DNA of 64,000 nt from Rickettsia endosymbiont of Ceutorhynchus obstrictus (GCF_964026565.1 NZ_OZ032162.1:1116001-1180000); one strand, 5' to 3'. Positions 55,195-64,000 are shown, counted from the stretch's first letter. Made by a program: numbers and translations. The notes: generated by a model not told the origin, from the sequence alone.

Positions 55195-56055
55195 TCATGT
55201 CATCGCAATTGTCATAACCGATATCGAACTAGCACCCGCTCGGCGTAAAATTTTAGCGCATTCATCAATAGTGGTACCGGTAGTTATTACATCATCGACT
55301 AATAAAATTTTTTGTTTGGTAATTTTGTGTTTTTTATTAAATTTAATACTCTTTTTGATGTTATTCATCCTTTGCTTTTTAGATAAAAATGTTTGTGATT
55401 TCGTCCATTTTGCTTTGATTAATATGTCGGCTTTTATATTCTTATCGGTTATTTTGGCAATTTCCTGAGCTAAAATATGAGCGGGATTATACATTCGCAG
55501 TAACCTCTTAAACCTATTCATCGGCACCGGTACGATTAAATCGATATCGGCAATTTCTTTGCCGTATCTATTGTATAACAGCTTTGCGAAAGTCTTGGCA
55601 AATACGGTTTTATCTTGATATTTAAATTGATGGATTATTTTTTTACTATATTCATTAAATTTAAGCAAGCTGCGCGCTAAATCATAATTCGGTTTGTTGT
55701 TATAACAACGAGTACAGCAAAAATTATCTAAAATCGCTATTGCAAGTTTACGACCGCATAATTGGCAATACGGTTTAGCAATAAAATCAAGCTTACCCCA
55801 GCAGCTAGCGCAAAATTCTCCTTTACTATTTAGTATTTCTGAACATGATAAGCATCTCGGCGGTAAAATATAATTTATTAAATAATTATAAAATTTTGTT
55901 ACAGCGTCATTCAGAAAGCTTGATACAAGCGAATTTTTCGACATTCGCCTGTGCTTACGTACTTTAGTACGCTGCGCAGGCTTGTCCTCAAATTCATCTT
56001 GTCTAAAGCTTTCTGAATTTAGCTCTACCGTCAAATTAACCTCGTGATGATTCAT
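55195..56055 (-). CDS. comF: ComF-family phosphoribosyltransferase-like protein with an RPE1 N-terminus
   Basis: ComF proteins combine an N-terminal zinc-finger (CLSC..., CASC, CQLC, CTRC all visible) with a PRTase domain, whose PRPP loop is LLVDDVITTGTTIDECAKIL. The family is tied to DNA uptake in some bacteria; in Rickettsia the role is unknown. I start at ATG 56055, which overlaps the upstream gene by 20 bp. Residues of about 10-52 are encoded by an RPE1 palindrome (NSESFRQDEF...SSFLNDAVT), so the native protein probably began nearer KFYNYLINYILPPRC. The frame remains open through the insertion. Confidence 0.85.
   Translation of the reverse strand: MNHHEVNLTVELNSESFRQDEFEDKPAQRTKVRKHRRMSKNSLVSSFLNDAVTKFYNYLINYILPPRCLSCSEILNSKGEFCASCWGKLDFIAKPYCQLCGRKLAIAILDNFCCTRCYNNKPNYDLARSLLKFNEYSKKIIHQFKYQDKTVFAKTFAKLLYNRYGKEIADIDLIVPVPMNRFKRLLRMYNPAHILAQEIAKITDKNIKADILIKAKWTKSQTFLSKKQRMNNIKKSIKFNKKHKITKQKILLVDDVITTGTTIDECAKILRRAGASSISVMTIAMT
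55901..56028. repeat. RPE1-type palindrome inserted in comF
   Basis: 128 bp, from ACAGCGTCATTCAGAAAG to TTCTGAATTTAGCTCTAC. It is closely related to the intergenic copies at 27725 and 42070 but here it is translated. Confidence 0.85.
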
Positions 56056-57544
56056 TTTGTTTTTTATGAGAAGCATTAGTAGGAGTAACAATAGGTGAAG
56101 AGATATTCGGTTTATATGCCGTAACGTTGCCGTGTGTTAAGCTCTCTTGCATATGATGCGCTTGTTCTTTTACTTTTTCTTTAGTTACTTCAACCGATTT
56201 AGCTGATTCAGCTTTTACTATAGGGGGACTCACCTCAGTATTTTTTGATTTTTCTTTATCCGAGCTATATAATTCTTTTAAATCCCCAAACTGTGACTCA
56301 ACAAAATAATCTTTTCCCGCTTTTACTGCTGATTTCACTTTCTCATATCTAGTTTTTTCAGGCGGAGGTAAAAATTCCTGCCTTTCTGCTACTTTTGCTC
56401 TTGTTACATTAAAATGCTCTCTTAACTGTCCCTCACTTAATTGATCAATTTTAGGGGTTGTAGTTAAAAACTCTTCTAATGCTTTGGTATCTATTTTTGC
56501 TTGCCTTTCTTTTTCAAGTAAGTCTTTCGTATTTTCATAATTTCCTATCGATGCTTTTAAATTATTTATTTGATTTTTTTTGGCGTTGTGTTGCTCCATA
56601 CGTACTAATTTGTTATCAGCTTCACCTATTATATTAACTCCTCCTCCAATAACACCTGCTGCTACAGCGGCTATAATACCGCCTGCCGAACTTGCTTGTG
56701 CAACTAAAGCTGTTACTTCTAAAACATTATCTCGTACTGCTTTTAAAATCTCTTTAGTTCTCGTTGTATTTAATTTTTCAGGTTCAGCTTTTTCTTGATA
56801 AATTTTAGGTAACTTAGTATCTAGAAAATTTTTAAGTGCAGGGCTATCTTTTGCTTTATCTTTTTGAGTACTAACTACTAACTCTACTTGCTTTACATAA
56901 TTAGCTTTAATATTTTCTAAGGTTTCTTTCTTTCTATCTAAATGTTTATCCGCTCTTACTTCTAGAGTTTCTTTTCCGACATTATAAGCAACGGCTGTTA
57001 AAGAAAGTGCAGCAAGACCAAGCCCGACGGGAGTGGGGTTAAGAGCTAACGATACCATGACGCCGCCAATTCTAGCCGTACGTTTTACCGCTTTACTACC
57101 TAACGTTTTATATGTTTTTTCTAGTACATTTGCTGCAGTTTCAGCACCGGGCATCGTTCTGATTTTATTTAATGCCTTATCAGCTAAACTAGGGCTTCGT
57201 GGACCTTTTTCTTTAATTTTTGCACCTTGCTGAAGCTTATCAATCGGATCATAAGCTTTTGCCACTTTTTCTCCTACATTAATTGCTGCATCTGCTATAT
57301 GAGTAGGATCATGGGTAACGGCAACTTTACTGATCCCCTTTACTATTTCAACTGCTACCCCGCCCGCAGCAAGTGCAGCACGACCGGCTCTAGCACCGAA
57401 AAGTGCTTTGTCCTCTTTCAGCGTTCTTTTTTCTATTGGTTTATTATTTTGCGATTGCCGTTCTTTTTGCGGTTCAGGATTGGGCCTCGTTATTCCTTCC
57501 GGTGTATTAATTGATGATTTAGTGCTTAAATTTTCTTTACTCAT
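56036..57544 (-). CDS. Unknown 502-residue protein with glycine-rich helices
   Basis: I do not recognise this protein. It has a polar, Pro/Gln/Lys-rich N-terminus (about 45 residues), then alternating charged helices and three small-residue-rich hydrophobic stretches (ALFGARAGRAALAAGGVAVEIV, VMVSLALNPTPVGLGLAALSLTAVAY, AGGIIAAVAAGVIGGGVNIIG), then a long charged region with ELKELYSSDKEKSKN and a disordered Ser/Pro tail. There is no Sec signal. This architecture fits a secreted or membrane-associating effector, but that is speculation. It overlaps the comF start. Confidence 0.6.
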   Translation of the reverse strand: MSKENLSTKSSINTPEGITRPNPEPQKERQSQNNKPIEKRTLKEDKALFGARAGRAALAAGGVAVEIVKGISKVAVTHDPTHIADAAINVGEKVAKAYDPIDKLQQGAKIKEKGPRSPSLADKALNKIRTMPGAETAANVLEKTYKTLGSKAVKRTARIGGVMVSLALNPTPVGLGLAALSLTAVAYNVGKETLEVRADKHLDRKKETLENIKANYVKQVELVVSTQKDKAKDSPALKNFLDTKLPKIYQEKAEPEKLNTTRTKEILKAVRDNVLEVTALVAQASSAGGIIAAVAAGVIGGGVNIIGEADNKLVRMEQHNAKKNQINNLKASIGNYENTKDLLEKERQAKIDTKALEEFLTTTPKIDQLSEGQLREHFNVTRAKVAERQEFLPPPEKTRYEKVKSAVKAGKDYFVESQFGDLKELYSSDKEKSKNTEVSPPIVKAESAKSVEVTKEKVKEQAHHMQESLTHGNVTAYKPNISSPIVTPTNASHKKQNESSRG

Positions 57545-57710
57545 ACATATCTCATAAAATTACGTTCTATGTTATTTCTGCGTGGACACCAAATCGTCAT
57601 TGCGAGGAAAATTACATAGTAATTGACGAAGCAATCTCAGGATATTTGATGAGATTGCCACGCAGCCTACAGCTGCTCGCAATGACGATTCTTAAGCCAT
57701 GTAACACTGC

Positions 57711-58976
57711 TCACCTCTCTCCCATCGCATAACTAGTAATTAAATTTTTAATAGGTCTAAAGTTATTTATCGCCTTAAACCCTATTTGTCTTAAACATCT
57801 TAAATTTTTTGAATAATTTGAAAAAATATTATTTAGCTCATCAGTAATTTTATACATAATAAAATTATCGTCTTGCCTTAATTTCTGATATTGCCGCAAG
57901 GTTTCTTCTTTTATTCCCGTAATATTTATCAGTTTTGTTAAGACTTCTATATCTTTTATACCCTGATTAAGACCTTGACCGGCGAGCGGATGGATAATAT
58001 GAGCGCTATCGGCAATCAGCACTATCCGGTTGTGGAAATACCTATTTGCTAAACGAGCCTTTAAAGGAAAAGCTGAAATTTCACTATCAATAGTAATTTT
58101 GCCTAAAGACTTACCGCAATTTCTTTGCACTAAATATGTAAATTCTTCAGCAGATAAATTTTGCAGCAAAGACGCTTGCGTAAGCTCTGTAGACCATATT
58201 ACCGAAGAGCTATTTTGATCTCTTAACGGCAAAAGAGCAAAAGGACCGAGCGGCAGAAAATGCTCCATGGCGCAATTATCATGCTTTACTTCATGTTTAA
58301 TATTAAAGGTAAGTGCCGTTTGATAAGATGCCTCTACTTCCTCACTAAAATAATATGAGCGAACTTTCGAGTGATATCCGTCACAGACTATTAGTAAATT
58401 ACAAGTGATTTTCTTATTATTATCTAGTGTTATAACACAGTGATCGGGGTTGCTTTCTACTTTTTTATATTCACATTCATCGATTAGATTAATAAAAGAA
58501 CTCTCTTTTATTTTTGTCACTAAAGCTTTTTTAAACTCACTATTTTTTACTACATATCCAAGAGGAGCTGCTAGCTCGTTGATGTCATTCCCGCGAAAGC
58601 GGGAATCTAGGTCTTTTTCCATTCCGCATTTATTTTTGGATTTTAGGATGTTTTCCGGATTCCCGCCTGCGCGGGAATGACATCGTAGCTTATTTCTCAA
58701 ATGCAATATCTCCGGTGCTTTATTATCAACTACATACACGTCCTGCATTTCAGCCGCTAAATTTTCAATTTTCGACCATATCTCAAGATGGCTCAAAAAA
58801 TTTTTAGTAGCCGGTGTTAGGGCCGTACTTCTTATATCGCTATAAAAGTTATTTGCCTTAATTGACTTACTTTCGATAATAGTAGTTTTAATACCGATTT
58901 TTGCCATCGATAGTGCCGTAAGCATACCACTTAAGCCGCTTCCTAATATTATAACGTGTGCTATGTTTACGACCAT
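57711..58976 (-). CDS. UbiH/UbiF-family FAD-dependent hydroxylase
   Basis: A protein of 421 residues. GSGLSGMLTALSMAKIGI is the FAD-binding Rossmann motif, and DSAHIIHPLAGQGLNQGIKDIEVL the second FAD motif of ubiquinone hydroxylases. It would hydroxylate the ring of a ubiquinone precursor at the membrane. Residues of about 99-133 (CHSRAGGNPENI...LDSRFRGND) come from an in-frame RPE. The gene starts 2 bp after the mnhF-like gene. UbiH, UbiF and UbiI cannot be separated by eye. Confidence 0.88.
   Translation of the reverse strand: MVVNIAHVIILGSGLSGMLTALSMAKIGIKTTIIESKSIKANNFYSDIRSTALTPATKNFLSHLEIWSKIENLAAEMQDVYVVDNKAPEILHLRNKLRCHSRAGGNPENILKSKNKCGMEKDLDSRFRGNDINELAAPLGYVVKNSEFKKALVTKIKESSFINLIDECEYKKVESNPDHCVITLDNNKKITCNLLIVCDGYHSKVRSYYFSEEVEASYQTALTFNIKHEVKHDNCAMEHFLPLGPFALLPLRDQNSSSVIWSTELTQASLLQNLSAEEFTYLVQRNCGKSLGKITIDSEISAFPLKARLANRYFHNRIVLIADSAHIIHPLAGQGLNQGIKDIEVLTKLINITGIKEETLRQYQKLRQDDNFIMYKITDELNNIFSNYSKNLRCLRQIGFKAINNFRPIKNLITSYAMGER
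58584..58681 (-). repeat. In-frame RPE in the ubiH-type gene
   Basis: Arms GTCATTCCCGCGAAAGCGGG and CCCGCCTGCGCGGGAATGAC, about 98 bp of repeat core. It encodes a polar loop between the N-terminal FAD half and LAAPLGYVVKNSEF. The insertion is probably 99 bp with one flanking base. Confidence 0.8.
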
Positions 58977-58978
58977 GT

Positions 58979-59245
58979 TTAATTCTGATTAGATTGATGT
59001 AAAAAATATTTTAAATAAGCATTACTAGCTATAAAGCTTAAGAAAAGATAAATAAGTGCGATATCTAAATAAGAGCTATTTCTTAGATACGATCCGCAAA
59101 AACAAATTAATAACGTCATAATGCTTGTAAAGCTATTTAATATTAACAGCTGAGTAAAAGCATCTATTGCCTTAATGAAAAGGTAAGTCATTAAGCAAAT
59201 AAATAGGAAAAGAATAATTAAACAAATATTAAGCATGACAACCAT
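58979..59245 (-). CDS. Mrp antiporter subunit F-like protein (MnhF)
   Basis: An 88-residue protein with three hydrophobic helices. The C-terminal SYLDIALIYLFLSFIASNAYLKYFL fits MnhF/MrpF, whose last helix carries D.AL.YAL. The Mrp complex is an inner-membrane Na+/H+ exchanger. The stop is 2 bp before the ubiH-type start, so the two are probably co-transcribed. Related Mrp-type genes are at 35816-36827. Confidence 0.75.
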   Translation of the reverse strand: MVVMLNICLIILFLFICLMTYLFIKAIDAFTQLLILNSFTSIMTLLICFCGSYLRNSSYLDIALIYLFLSFIASNAYLKYFLHQSNQN

Positions 59246-59604
59246 TGTGTATTTTATAGTGTTGATGCCCTAAACGTCATTGCGAGCGACTGAAGGCATT
59301 GTTGCGTGGATACCTGCAACGTCATTGCGAGCCGCTGCAAGCGGCGTGGCAATCCAGAAAATAATAATTTTCATAGCATTTTTTGCTGTTTTTTTTCCTG
59401 GATTGCCACGTCGGCATAAATGCCTCCTCGCAATGACGTTTATGGTATCCATGTGGGAATGACATCAAATCTTTACATTACCATAATCGATTATAATATT
59501 GCAAACTTCAATAAATTTATAATTAAAGCTTAGTTATTTTTTAAGAAGGTTGATTATTTGTTCATTCTACAATAAAATCCTGTCAAATTTAAATCTATAA
59601 AACT
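59246..59604. repeat. Gap with palindromic elements upstream of the ferredoxin-NADP reductase gene
   Basis: Contains GTCATTGCGAGCGACTG and GCCACGTCGGCATAAATGCC-type RPE arms (59275-59440) and a B-type half end, GGCATTGTTGCGTGGAT. The last 130 bp before 59605 are AT-rich, without a clear repeat, and could hold the promoter. Confidence 0.6.
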
Positions 59605-60609
59605 ATGCACAGCACGGATGTTATAATAATCGGCACGGGACCGGTTGGATTATTTACTATTTTTCAAGCCGGCATATTAGGTATGAAATGTCATATTATC
59701 GACTCTCAAGAAATAATAGGAGGGCAATGTATTACTCTTTACCCTGAAAAACCTATATATGATATACCTGCTCACCCTAAAATTATGGGGGAAGAACTAA
59801 TAAAACAACTAGAGTTGCAAGCTGCACCCTTTAAGCCTACATATCACCTTAACCAGCAAGCTATAGAGTTAAAACAGCAAGACGGAATTTTTGAGGTTAA
59901 AACTTCAAAAAATGTTACTATCAAAGGTAAGATTATTATCATTGCCGCCGGTGCCGGTTCCTTCGGAGCGAATAAACCACCTTTAGCAAATATTGAAGAA
60001 TTTGAAAATAAATCGGTATTTTATTTTGTAAATAACCGCAATAGCTTTAAGGATAAAGAAATAGTAATAGCCGGTGGCGGCGATTCGGCCGTTGACTGGG
60101 CTATTTCGCTTTCCGAGATCGCTAGGAAAATATATTTAGTACATAGGCGTGATAAATTCAGGGCAGCAAGTGAAAGTTTGCGACAACTAAAAAATATAGC
60201 AGATAGCGGTAAAATTGAGTTAGTTATCGGCTATCAACTAGATGCTTTACAAGGAAATAACGGCATACTTGAAAAGGTCTGCGTAAAAGATTTGCATGGT
60301 AATACTCGTTTATTAACCGCTAATATTTTATTGCCGTTTTTTGGGCTTAAACAGGAACTCGGACCTATTGCTAAGTGGGGGCTAAATGTTAGGCTTCATC
60401 ATATCGAAGTAGAACCTCCTTATTTCCAAACTAATATTGCCGGCATTTATGCGATCGGCGATATAGCAAGTTACCTCGGTAAGCTGAAATTAATTCTTAC
60501 CGGTTTTGCCGAAGCTGCAAGCAGTCTTCACCACGCTTATAGCAAAGTATTTGACGGAAAAGCTTTGCATTTTGAATATTCTACTACTAAATTTTCGGCG
60601 AAAGAGTAA
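59605..60609 (+). CDS. Ferredoxin-NADP+ reductase (thioredoxin-reductase-like type)
   Basis: A protein of 334 residues with two nucleotide motifs: GTGPVGLFTIFQAG (FAD) and AGGGDSAVDWAISL (NADPH), plus IAGIYAIGDIA near the end. It lacks the CxxC of thioredoxin reductase, which together with the length identifies the YumC-like ferredoxin/flavodoxin-NADP reductase type. It would pass electrons between NADPH and ferredoxin or flavodoxin. It is a single gene followed by RPE sequence. Confidence 0.9.
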   Translation: MHSTDVIIIGTGPVGLFTIFQAGILGMKCHIIDSQEIIGGQCITLYPEKPIYDIPAHPKIMGEELIKQLELQAAPFKPTYHLNQQAIELKQQDGIFEVKTSKNVTIKGKIIIIAAGAGSFGANKPPLANIEEFENKSVFYFVNNRNSFKDKEIVIAGGGDSAVDWAISLSEIARKIYLVHRRDKFRAASESLRQLKNIADSGKIELVIGYQLDALQGNNGILEKVCVKDLHGNTRLLTANILLPFFGLKQELGPIAKWGLNVRLHHIEVEPPYFQTNIAGIYAIGDIASYLGKLKLILTGFAEAASSLHHAYSKVFDGKALHFEYSTTKFSAKE

Positions 60610-60644
60610 AAAAAGTAGAAGGGGAAATACCTAAAAACCGACGT

Positions 60645-60868
60645 CATTCCCGCGCAGGCGGGGCGTTGTTGCATGGCTCGAATTTTCGATGTCATTCCCG
60701 CGTAGGCGGGAATCCGGGCTTTTCTTTGTCATGCTGAACTTGTTTCAGCATCTCTTGAAAAAGATCCTGAAATAAATTCAGGATGACTTAAAAAGTATTT
60801 TTCTGGATTCCCGCCCGCGCGGGAATGACATCGAGAACGCTTTACCTATCCACGTAACAATGCTCTAG
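60645..60868. repeat. RPE and B-type left end before folD
   Basis: Starts GTCATTCCCGCGCAGGCGG, continues with a B left end, GGCGTTGTTGCATGGCTCG (60662), another GTCATTCCCGCG arm, the TCATGCTGAACTTG double hairpin, and a degraded right end, ATCCACGTAACAATGC, at about 60850. No target duplication is evident. Confidence 0.6.
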
Positions 60869-60934
60869 CTAGGTATGACCTCAAAAACTTGATTTTACAT
60901 AGCTATATTTCTAATAAAGCAATAAAACCTATAA

Positions 60935-61810
60935 ATGAGTAAGAAAATAGTGAATAACATAATTGACGGGAAGTATTTAGCCAACAAAATATTAGCCGAA
61001 TTAAAATTAGAAATTGAGGCAATTAAAAACAATCTAGGTATTTCTCCAAAGCTCGCTATTATAATGGTAGGCGATAACGCCGCAAGTAATATATACGTAC
61101 AAAACAAAGTAAGAAGCTCGACTAAAATAGGGGTGGATACCCTACAATTAAAATTGCCGGAAACAATACCGACAAGTGAGCTAATAGAACAAATTAATCA
61201 ATTAAACGATGACCCTAAAATTTCGGGGATTATCGTGCAATTACCGCTGCCGACTAATATAGACAAAGAAAGTATTTTATCGGCGGTTGCGCCTCATAAA
61301 GATGTGGACGGCTTCCATCCTTTAAATGTCGGTTATTTACATAGCGGATTAAATAAGGGATTCGTTCCTTGCACCGCTCTTGGTTGCCTTGAAGTAATTA
61401 AAAAATATGAGAAACATTTACCGGGCAAAAATGCGGTGATTATAGGACGCTCAAATATCGTCGGTAAGCCACTCGCCGCTTTACTGTTAAAAGAAAATTG
61501 CAGCCTCACTATTTGCCACTCTAAAACACAAAATTTAAGTTCTATAACTTCTAAAGCCGACATAGTAATATCTGCTATAGGCTCACCTTTGCAATTAACG
61601 GCGAAATATTTTAATTCAAGTGCATTGGTAATTGATGTAGGAATTACTAGATTATCTAATAATAAGATTGTCGGCGATGTTGATTTTGAACATGTCGTAA
61701 ATAAAGTAAAATATATCACTCCCGTCCCCGGTGGAATCGGTCCTATGACTATTGCTTTTTTACTAAAGAATACCGTAAAAGCAATGAAGCAGCAGCTTAA
61801 TTTAGAGTAA
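60935..61810 (+). CDS. folD: Bifunctional methylenetetrahydrofolate dehydrogenase/cyclohydrolase
   Basis: A protein of 291 residues. FolD interconverts 5,10-methylene- and 10-formyl-tetrahydrofolate for purine and fMet-tRNA synthesis. GDNAASNIYVQNKVRSS contains the conserved Tyr and Lys region, VGRSNIVGKPLAALLL-like IIGRSNIVGKPLAALLL the NADP site, and TPVPGGIGPMTIAFLLKNT the C-terminal signature. The length and order are normal, with no insertion. Confidence 0.96.
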   Translation: MSKKIVNNIIDGKYLANKILAELKLEIEAIKNNLGISPKLAIIMVGDNAASNIYVQNKVRSSTKIGVDTLQLKLPETIPTSELIEQINQLNDDPKISGIIVQLPLPTNIDKESILSAVAPHKDVDGFHPLNVGYLHSGLNKGFVPCTALGCLEVIKKYEKHLPGKNAVIIGRSNIVGKPLAALLLKENCSLTICHSKTQNLSSITSKADIVISAIGSPLQLTAKYFNSSALVIDVGITRLSNNKIVGDVDFEHVVNKVKYITPVPGGIGPMTIAFLLKNTVKAMKQQLNLE

Positions 61811-62059
61811 TTTTATAAATGATTATCCTCTTCATAAAAATGAAATTTATTTAATCTTTTATTACCGATTGGTTATAATTAATAGCATTAAGGTTACTTT
61901 GAACTATCAAATATTTCATAATTAGCAGTTTAACCTTAAGAAAAAAAATATATTTCTAAAAAAGATGAGCATTATACACTAAAAATACGTTTGTACAAGG
62001 AGTTTTGTAGTAAAATTTCTCCTATATTTTCATGAATAAATAATTAAGATAAGTATCTC

Positions 62060-62089
62060 TTGGCAGCATATAAGCAATTATGTTATAAT
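62060..62089 (+). promoter_or_regulatory. Sigma-70-type promoter of the methylase gene
   Basis: TTGGCA at 62060-62065 and TATAAT at 62084-62089 are separated by 18 bp. The 61811-62162 gap otherwise shows no repeat, in contrast to most gaps in this window. Confidence 0.55.
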
Positions 62090-62162
62090 ACTGCATAAGT
62101 AAATTTAAAGGTTATCACTAAAAAGAATAAAACTAATTAAATTTGAGAGTAATATTTATATT

Positions 62163-64000
62163 ATGCATTCAAACATCCCTAAAAATAGCGAAGTGGACGC
62201 TTATTCTTATATAAAAAATGAATTAGAAAAGCTAGGTTGGATTGTTAAAAATCCTGCTAGAGTTCCGAATGGAGAAGTATATAAACAAAATGAATCACTC
62301 TCTAATTTAGAGATTAAAAATGTTTTAATAAGAGACATGCCTGAAGCTATTATCAAGCTTAATGAGTGTGATTTATGGGTTATCGAAAGTAAAAGAGATA
62401 AAAAAGATATTGATAAGGCGTTAGATGAGGCTAAAAATCAATATGCTCAAAAAATCAATAAAAGTACTAAAATCAGATGTATTATTGCAACCGGTATTGC
62501 GGGTAATGATACTGACGGATATACGGTAATAAATCAATATCTACATAATAATAAATGGGATACGGTTTTATTTAATGGAAAAGATAAAAACACTTTATTA
62601 TCAAAGGAGCAAGTTAATTATCTATTAATAAATAAAACCCCTAATTGGCTAGAATTTCCAGATTTTCCGGAAGAAAAATATTTAAGCTCAGCTGAAAATA
62701 TAAACAAAATATTGCATAATGCCGGAGTTAATAAAAATAAAAGAGCTAGGTTTATTGCCGGTTTAATTTTATCTTTATCCTTAAATGAAGAAATTAATTT
62801 AAGGACAGATAATACAACAACACTTGTAAAAAATATAAATAATTTAATAGAACAAAAGTTAAACGAAGTTAATAAACAACATTTTTTTGATTTCATTAAG
62901 TTAGAGGTGCCACCTAGTAAAGAAAATCATATTAAGTATAGAAGAGCTATCATTGAGGCGTTAAAAGAGCTGCAAACATTAGATATTAAAAATGCAATGG
63001 CATCCGGCAATGATATTTTAGGCAAATTTTATGAAAAGTTTTTAAAATATGGAAACGGTGCTAAAGAAATAGGAATTGTATTAACTCCTAGACATATTGC
63101 TCAATTTGCCACGGAAGTTTTAGATATTAAATATAGTGATTATATTTTTGACCCTGCTTGTGGAACCGGTGGTTTTCTGGTAGCTGCTTTTGATTATGTT
63201 AAAAGTAATTCTAATGTAAGTCAAATAGATACATTCAAGAATTATAATATATTTGGCATAGAACAGGATGATGAGGTTGTAGCTCTTGCACTTGTTAATA
63301 TGATTTTTAGAGGTGACGGCAGAAACAATATCAGTGAAGGTAATTGTTTTCAAAAGAATATATTAAAAATAAATACAGGCCTATATACAAGTGGTAAATA
63401 TGAAAAAAGGAATGGTAATCAAAATGACAATCCTTTAATTACAAAAGTCTTAATGAATCCTCCTTTCGCATTAAAAAAGGGAGATGAAAAAGAAAGTCAT
63501 TTTATTGATTATGCTTTATCTCAAATGCAAGATGGAGGAATGTTATTTGTTATTATTCCAATTTCAGTGATGATTGAAGCTTCTCTTAAGAATTGGAGAA
63601 AAGAATTATTAAAAAATAATACTCTTTTATCAGTTGTAACTTTTCCTCAAGATTTATTTAATCCATCGGCAAGTGTAGGAACAATTGGTGTTTTTGTAAA
63701 AAAAGGTATTCCTCATAATTTTGATAGCCAAAAAGTATTTTTTGTTAGAATAACTTATGACGGTTACAAAATGAAAAAGGGGAAAAGAATTAAAAACTCT
63801 AAAGTTCCTGATATGACATTAGAGTTAAAAGATGAGTTAAAAGCATTTATGATTAATCAAAATCTTAATTTTAAAGATATTCCAGAAGTTAAAAAAATAT
63901 GTTTATTAGATAAAAACGATAAAAATATAGAATTAGTACCAGAAAACTATATTGATGGTAAAATTCCAACTTTAGAAGAAATCCAAAATGGAATTGAAGA
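62163..64000 (+). CDS. Fused nuclease-like / N6-adenine DNA methylase, partial
   Basis: The frame opens at ATG 62163 and is still open at the window edge (612 codons seen). The N-terminal 150 residues contain a PD-(D/E)xK-like pattern, Asp70-LWVI-Glu75-S-Lys77, as in HsdR N-terminal or type IIG nuclease domains. The methylase domain follows: the SAM motif is DPACGTGGF at residue 330, the catalytic motif NPPF at residue 432, and helices between fit type I HsdM. The whole resembles BcgI-like or type IIG enzymes, or an HsdM with an extra N-domain. A specificity subunit may lie downstream, outside the window. Restriction genes are accessory in Rickettsia. Confidence 0.85.
   Translation, partial: MHSNIPKNSEVDAYSYIKNELEKLGWIVKNPARVPNGEVYKQNESLSNLEIKNVLIRDMPEAIIKLNECDLWVIESKRDKKDIDKALDEAKNQYAQKINKSTKIRCIIATGIAGNDTDGYTVINQYLHNNKWDTVLFNGKDKNTLLSKEQVNYLLINKTPNWLEFPDFPEEKYLSSAENINKILHNAGVNKNKRARFIAGLILSLSLNEEINLRTDNTTTLVKNINNLIEQKLNEVNKQHFFDFIKLEVPPSKENHIKYRRAIIEALKELQTLDIKNAMASGNDILGKFYEKFLKYGNGAKEIGIVLTPRHIAQFATEVLDIKYSDYIFDPACGTGGFLVAAFDYVKSNSNVSQIDTFKNYNIFGIEQDDEVVALALVNMIFRGDGRNNISEGNCFQKNILKINTGLYTSGKYEKRNGNQNDNPLITKVLMNPPFALKKGDEKESHFIDYALSQMQDGGMLFVIIPISVMIEASLKNWRKELLKNNTLLSVVTFPQDLFNPSASVGTIGVFVKKGIPHNFDSQKVFFVRITYDGYKMKKGKRIKNSKVPDMTLELKDELKAFMINQNLNFKDIPEVKKICLLDKNDKNIELVPENYIDGKIPTLEEIQNGIE

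Noticed and set aside
55195..56091. ComF starting at 56091
   Set aside because: The added residues (MLLLLMLLIKNK) lie wholly within the preceding gene; the later ATG at 56055 is more economical, though the true native start is uncertain.

Overview
This window is chromosomal DNA of a Rickettsia species. The evidence is low G+C, a Tlc-type ATP/ADP translocase (the energy-parasite carrier of Rickettsiales and Chlamydiae), the rimP-nusA-infB and petABC clusters, a short bacterial ProS, a divergent rpsU/COQ9 pair, a patatin phospholipase, and very many Rickettsia palindromic elements (RPEs), including copies inside reading frames. The repeat load and the presence of folE, vapBC and an adenine methylase gene suggest a repeat-rich member of the spotted-fever or transitional groups. 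I cannot name the species from sequence alone.

Layout. 1-5842: end of znuB, rpsU facing a COQ9-family gene, ileS overlapping a zinc-ribbon gene. 5843-10272: prfB with its programmed +1 frameshift site, lepA broken by one missing base, a WrbA-like flavoprotein. 10273-15324: rpoZ, murA, tlc and kdsB on the minus strand. 15681-22724: tRNA-Lys and tRNA-Ile, a heme-copper oxidase subunit I-like gene full of in-frame repeats, folE, proS, ygfZ, an RMD1/DUF155 gene. 23214-29585: a serine/threonine dehydratase-like enzyme, lon, a patatin phospholipase. 30612-36827 (minus): cytochrome bc1 genes petA, petB, petC with an RDD-family gene and mobile DNA between petB and petC, a small membrane protein, ccmB, two Mrp-antiporter-type genes. 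37153-45037 (minus): rimP-nusA-infB, tlyA, tyrS. 45174-45838: a vapBC toxin-antitoxin pair. 46026-54619: a giant alpha-2-macroglobulin, a NodB-type deacetylase, an alpha/beta hydrolase. 55195-59245 (minus): comF, an unknown 502-residue protein, a ubiH-type hydroxylase, an mnhF-like gene. 59605-64000: ferredoxin-NADP reductase, folD and the start of a nuclease-methylase gene that runs off the window.

The most striking content lies between the genes. I find three families of short non-coding inverted-repeat elements (called A, B and C here) with 9-bp target duplications. A (184-186 bp, ends CACTACTGTACGAACGTT) occurs nine times, always at the same 9-bp site inside one RPE family. B (ends GGCGTTGTTGCATGGCT) encloses different RPE cores in different copies. 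C (144 bp, ends CATAACTGTCCGAAGTT) occurs once, inside an RPE. They nest in each other: B in A at 10448, A in B at 53595, C in a B-like shell at 27256. No transposase lies in the window, so they look like MITEs moved in trans. RPEs also supply coding sequence, a start codon (petA), stop codons (proS, ygfZ) and an in-frame 18-bp tandem array (oxidase gene).
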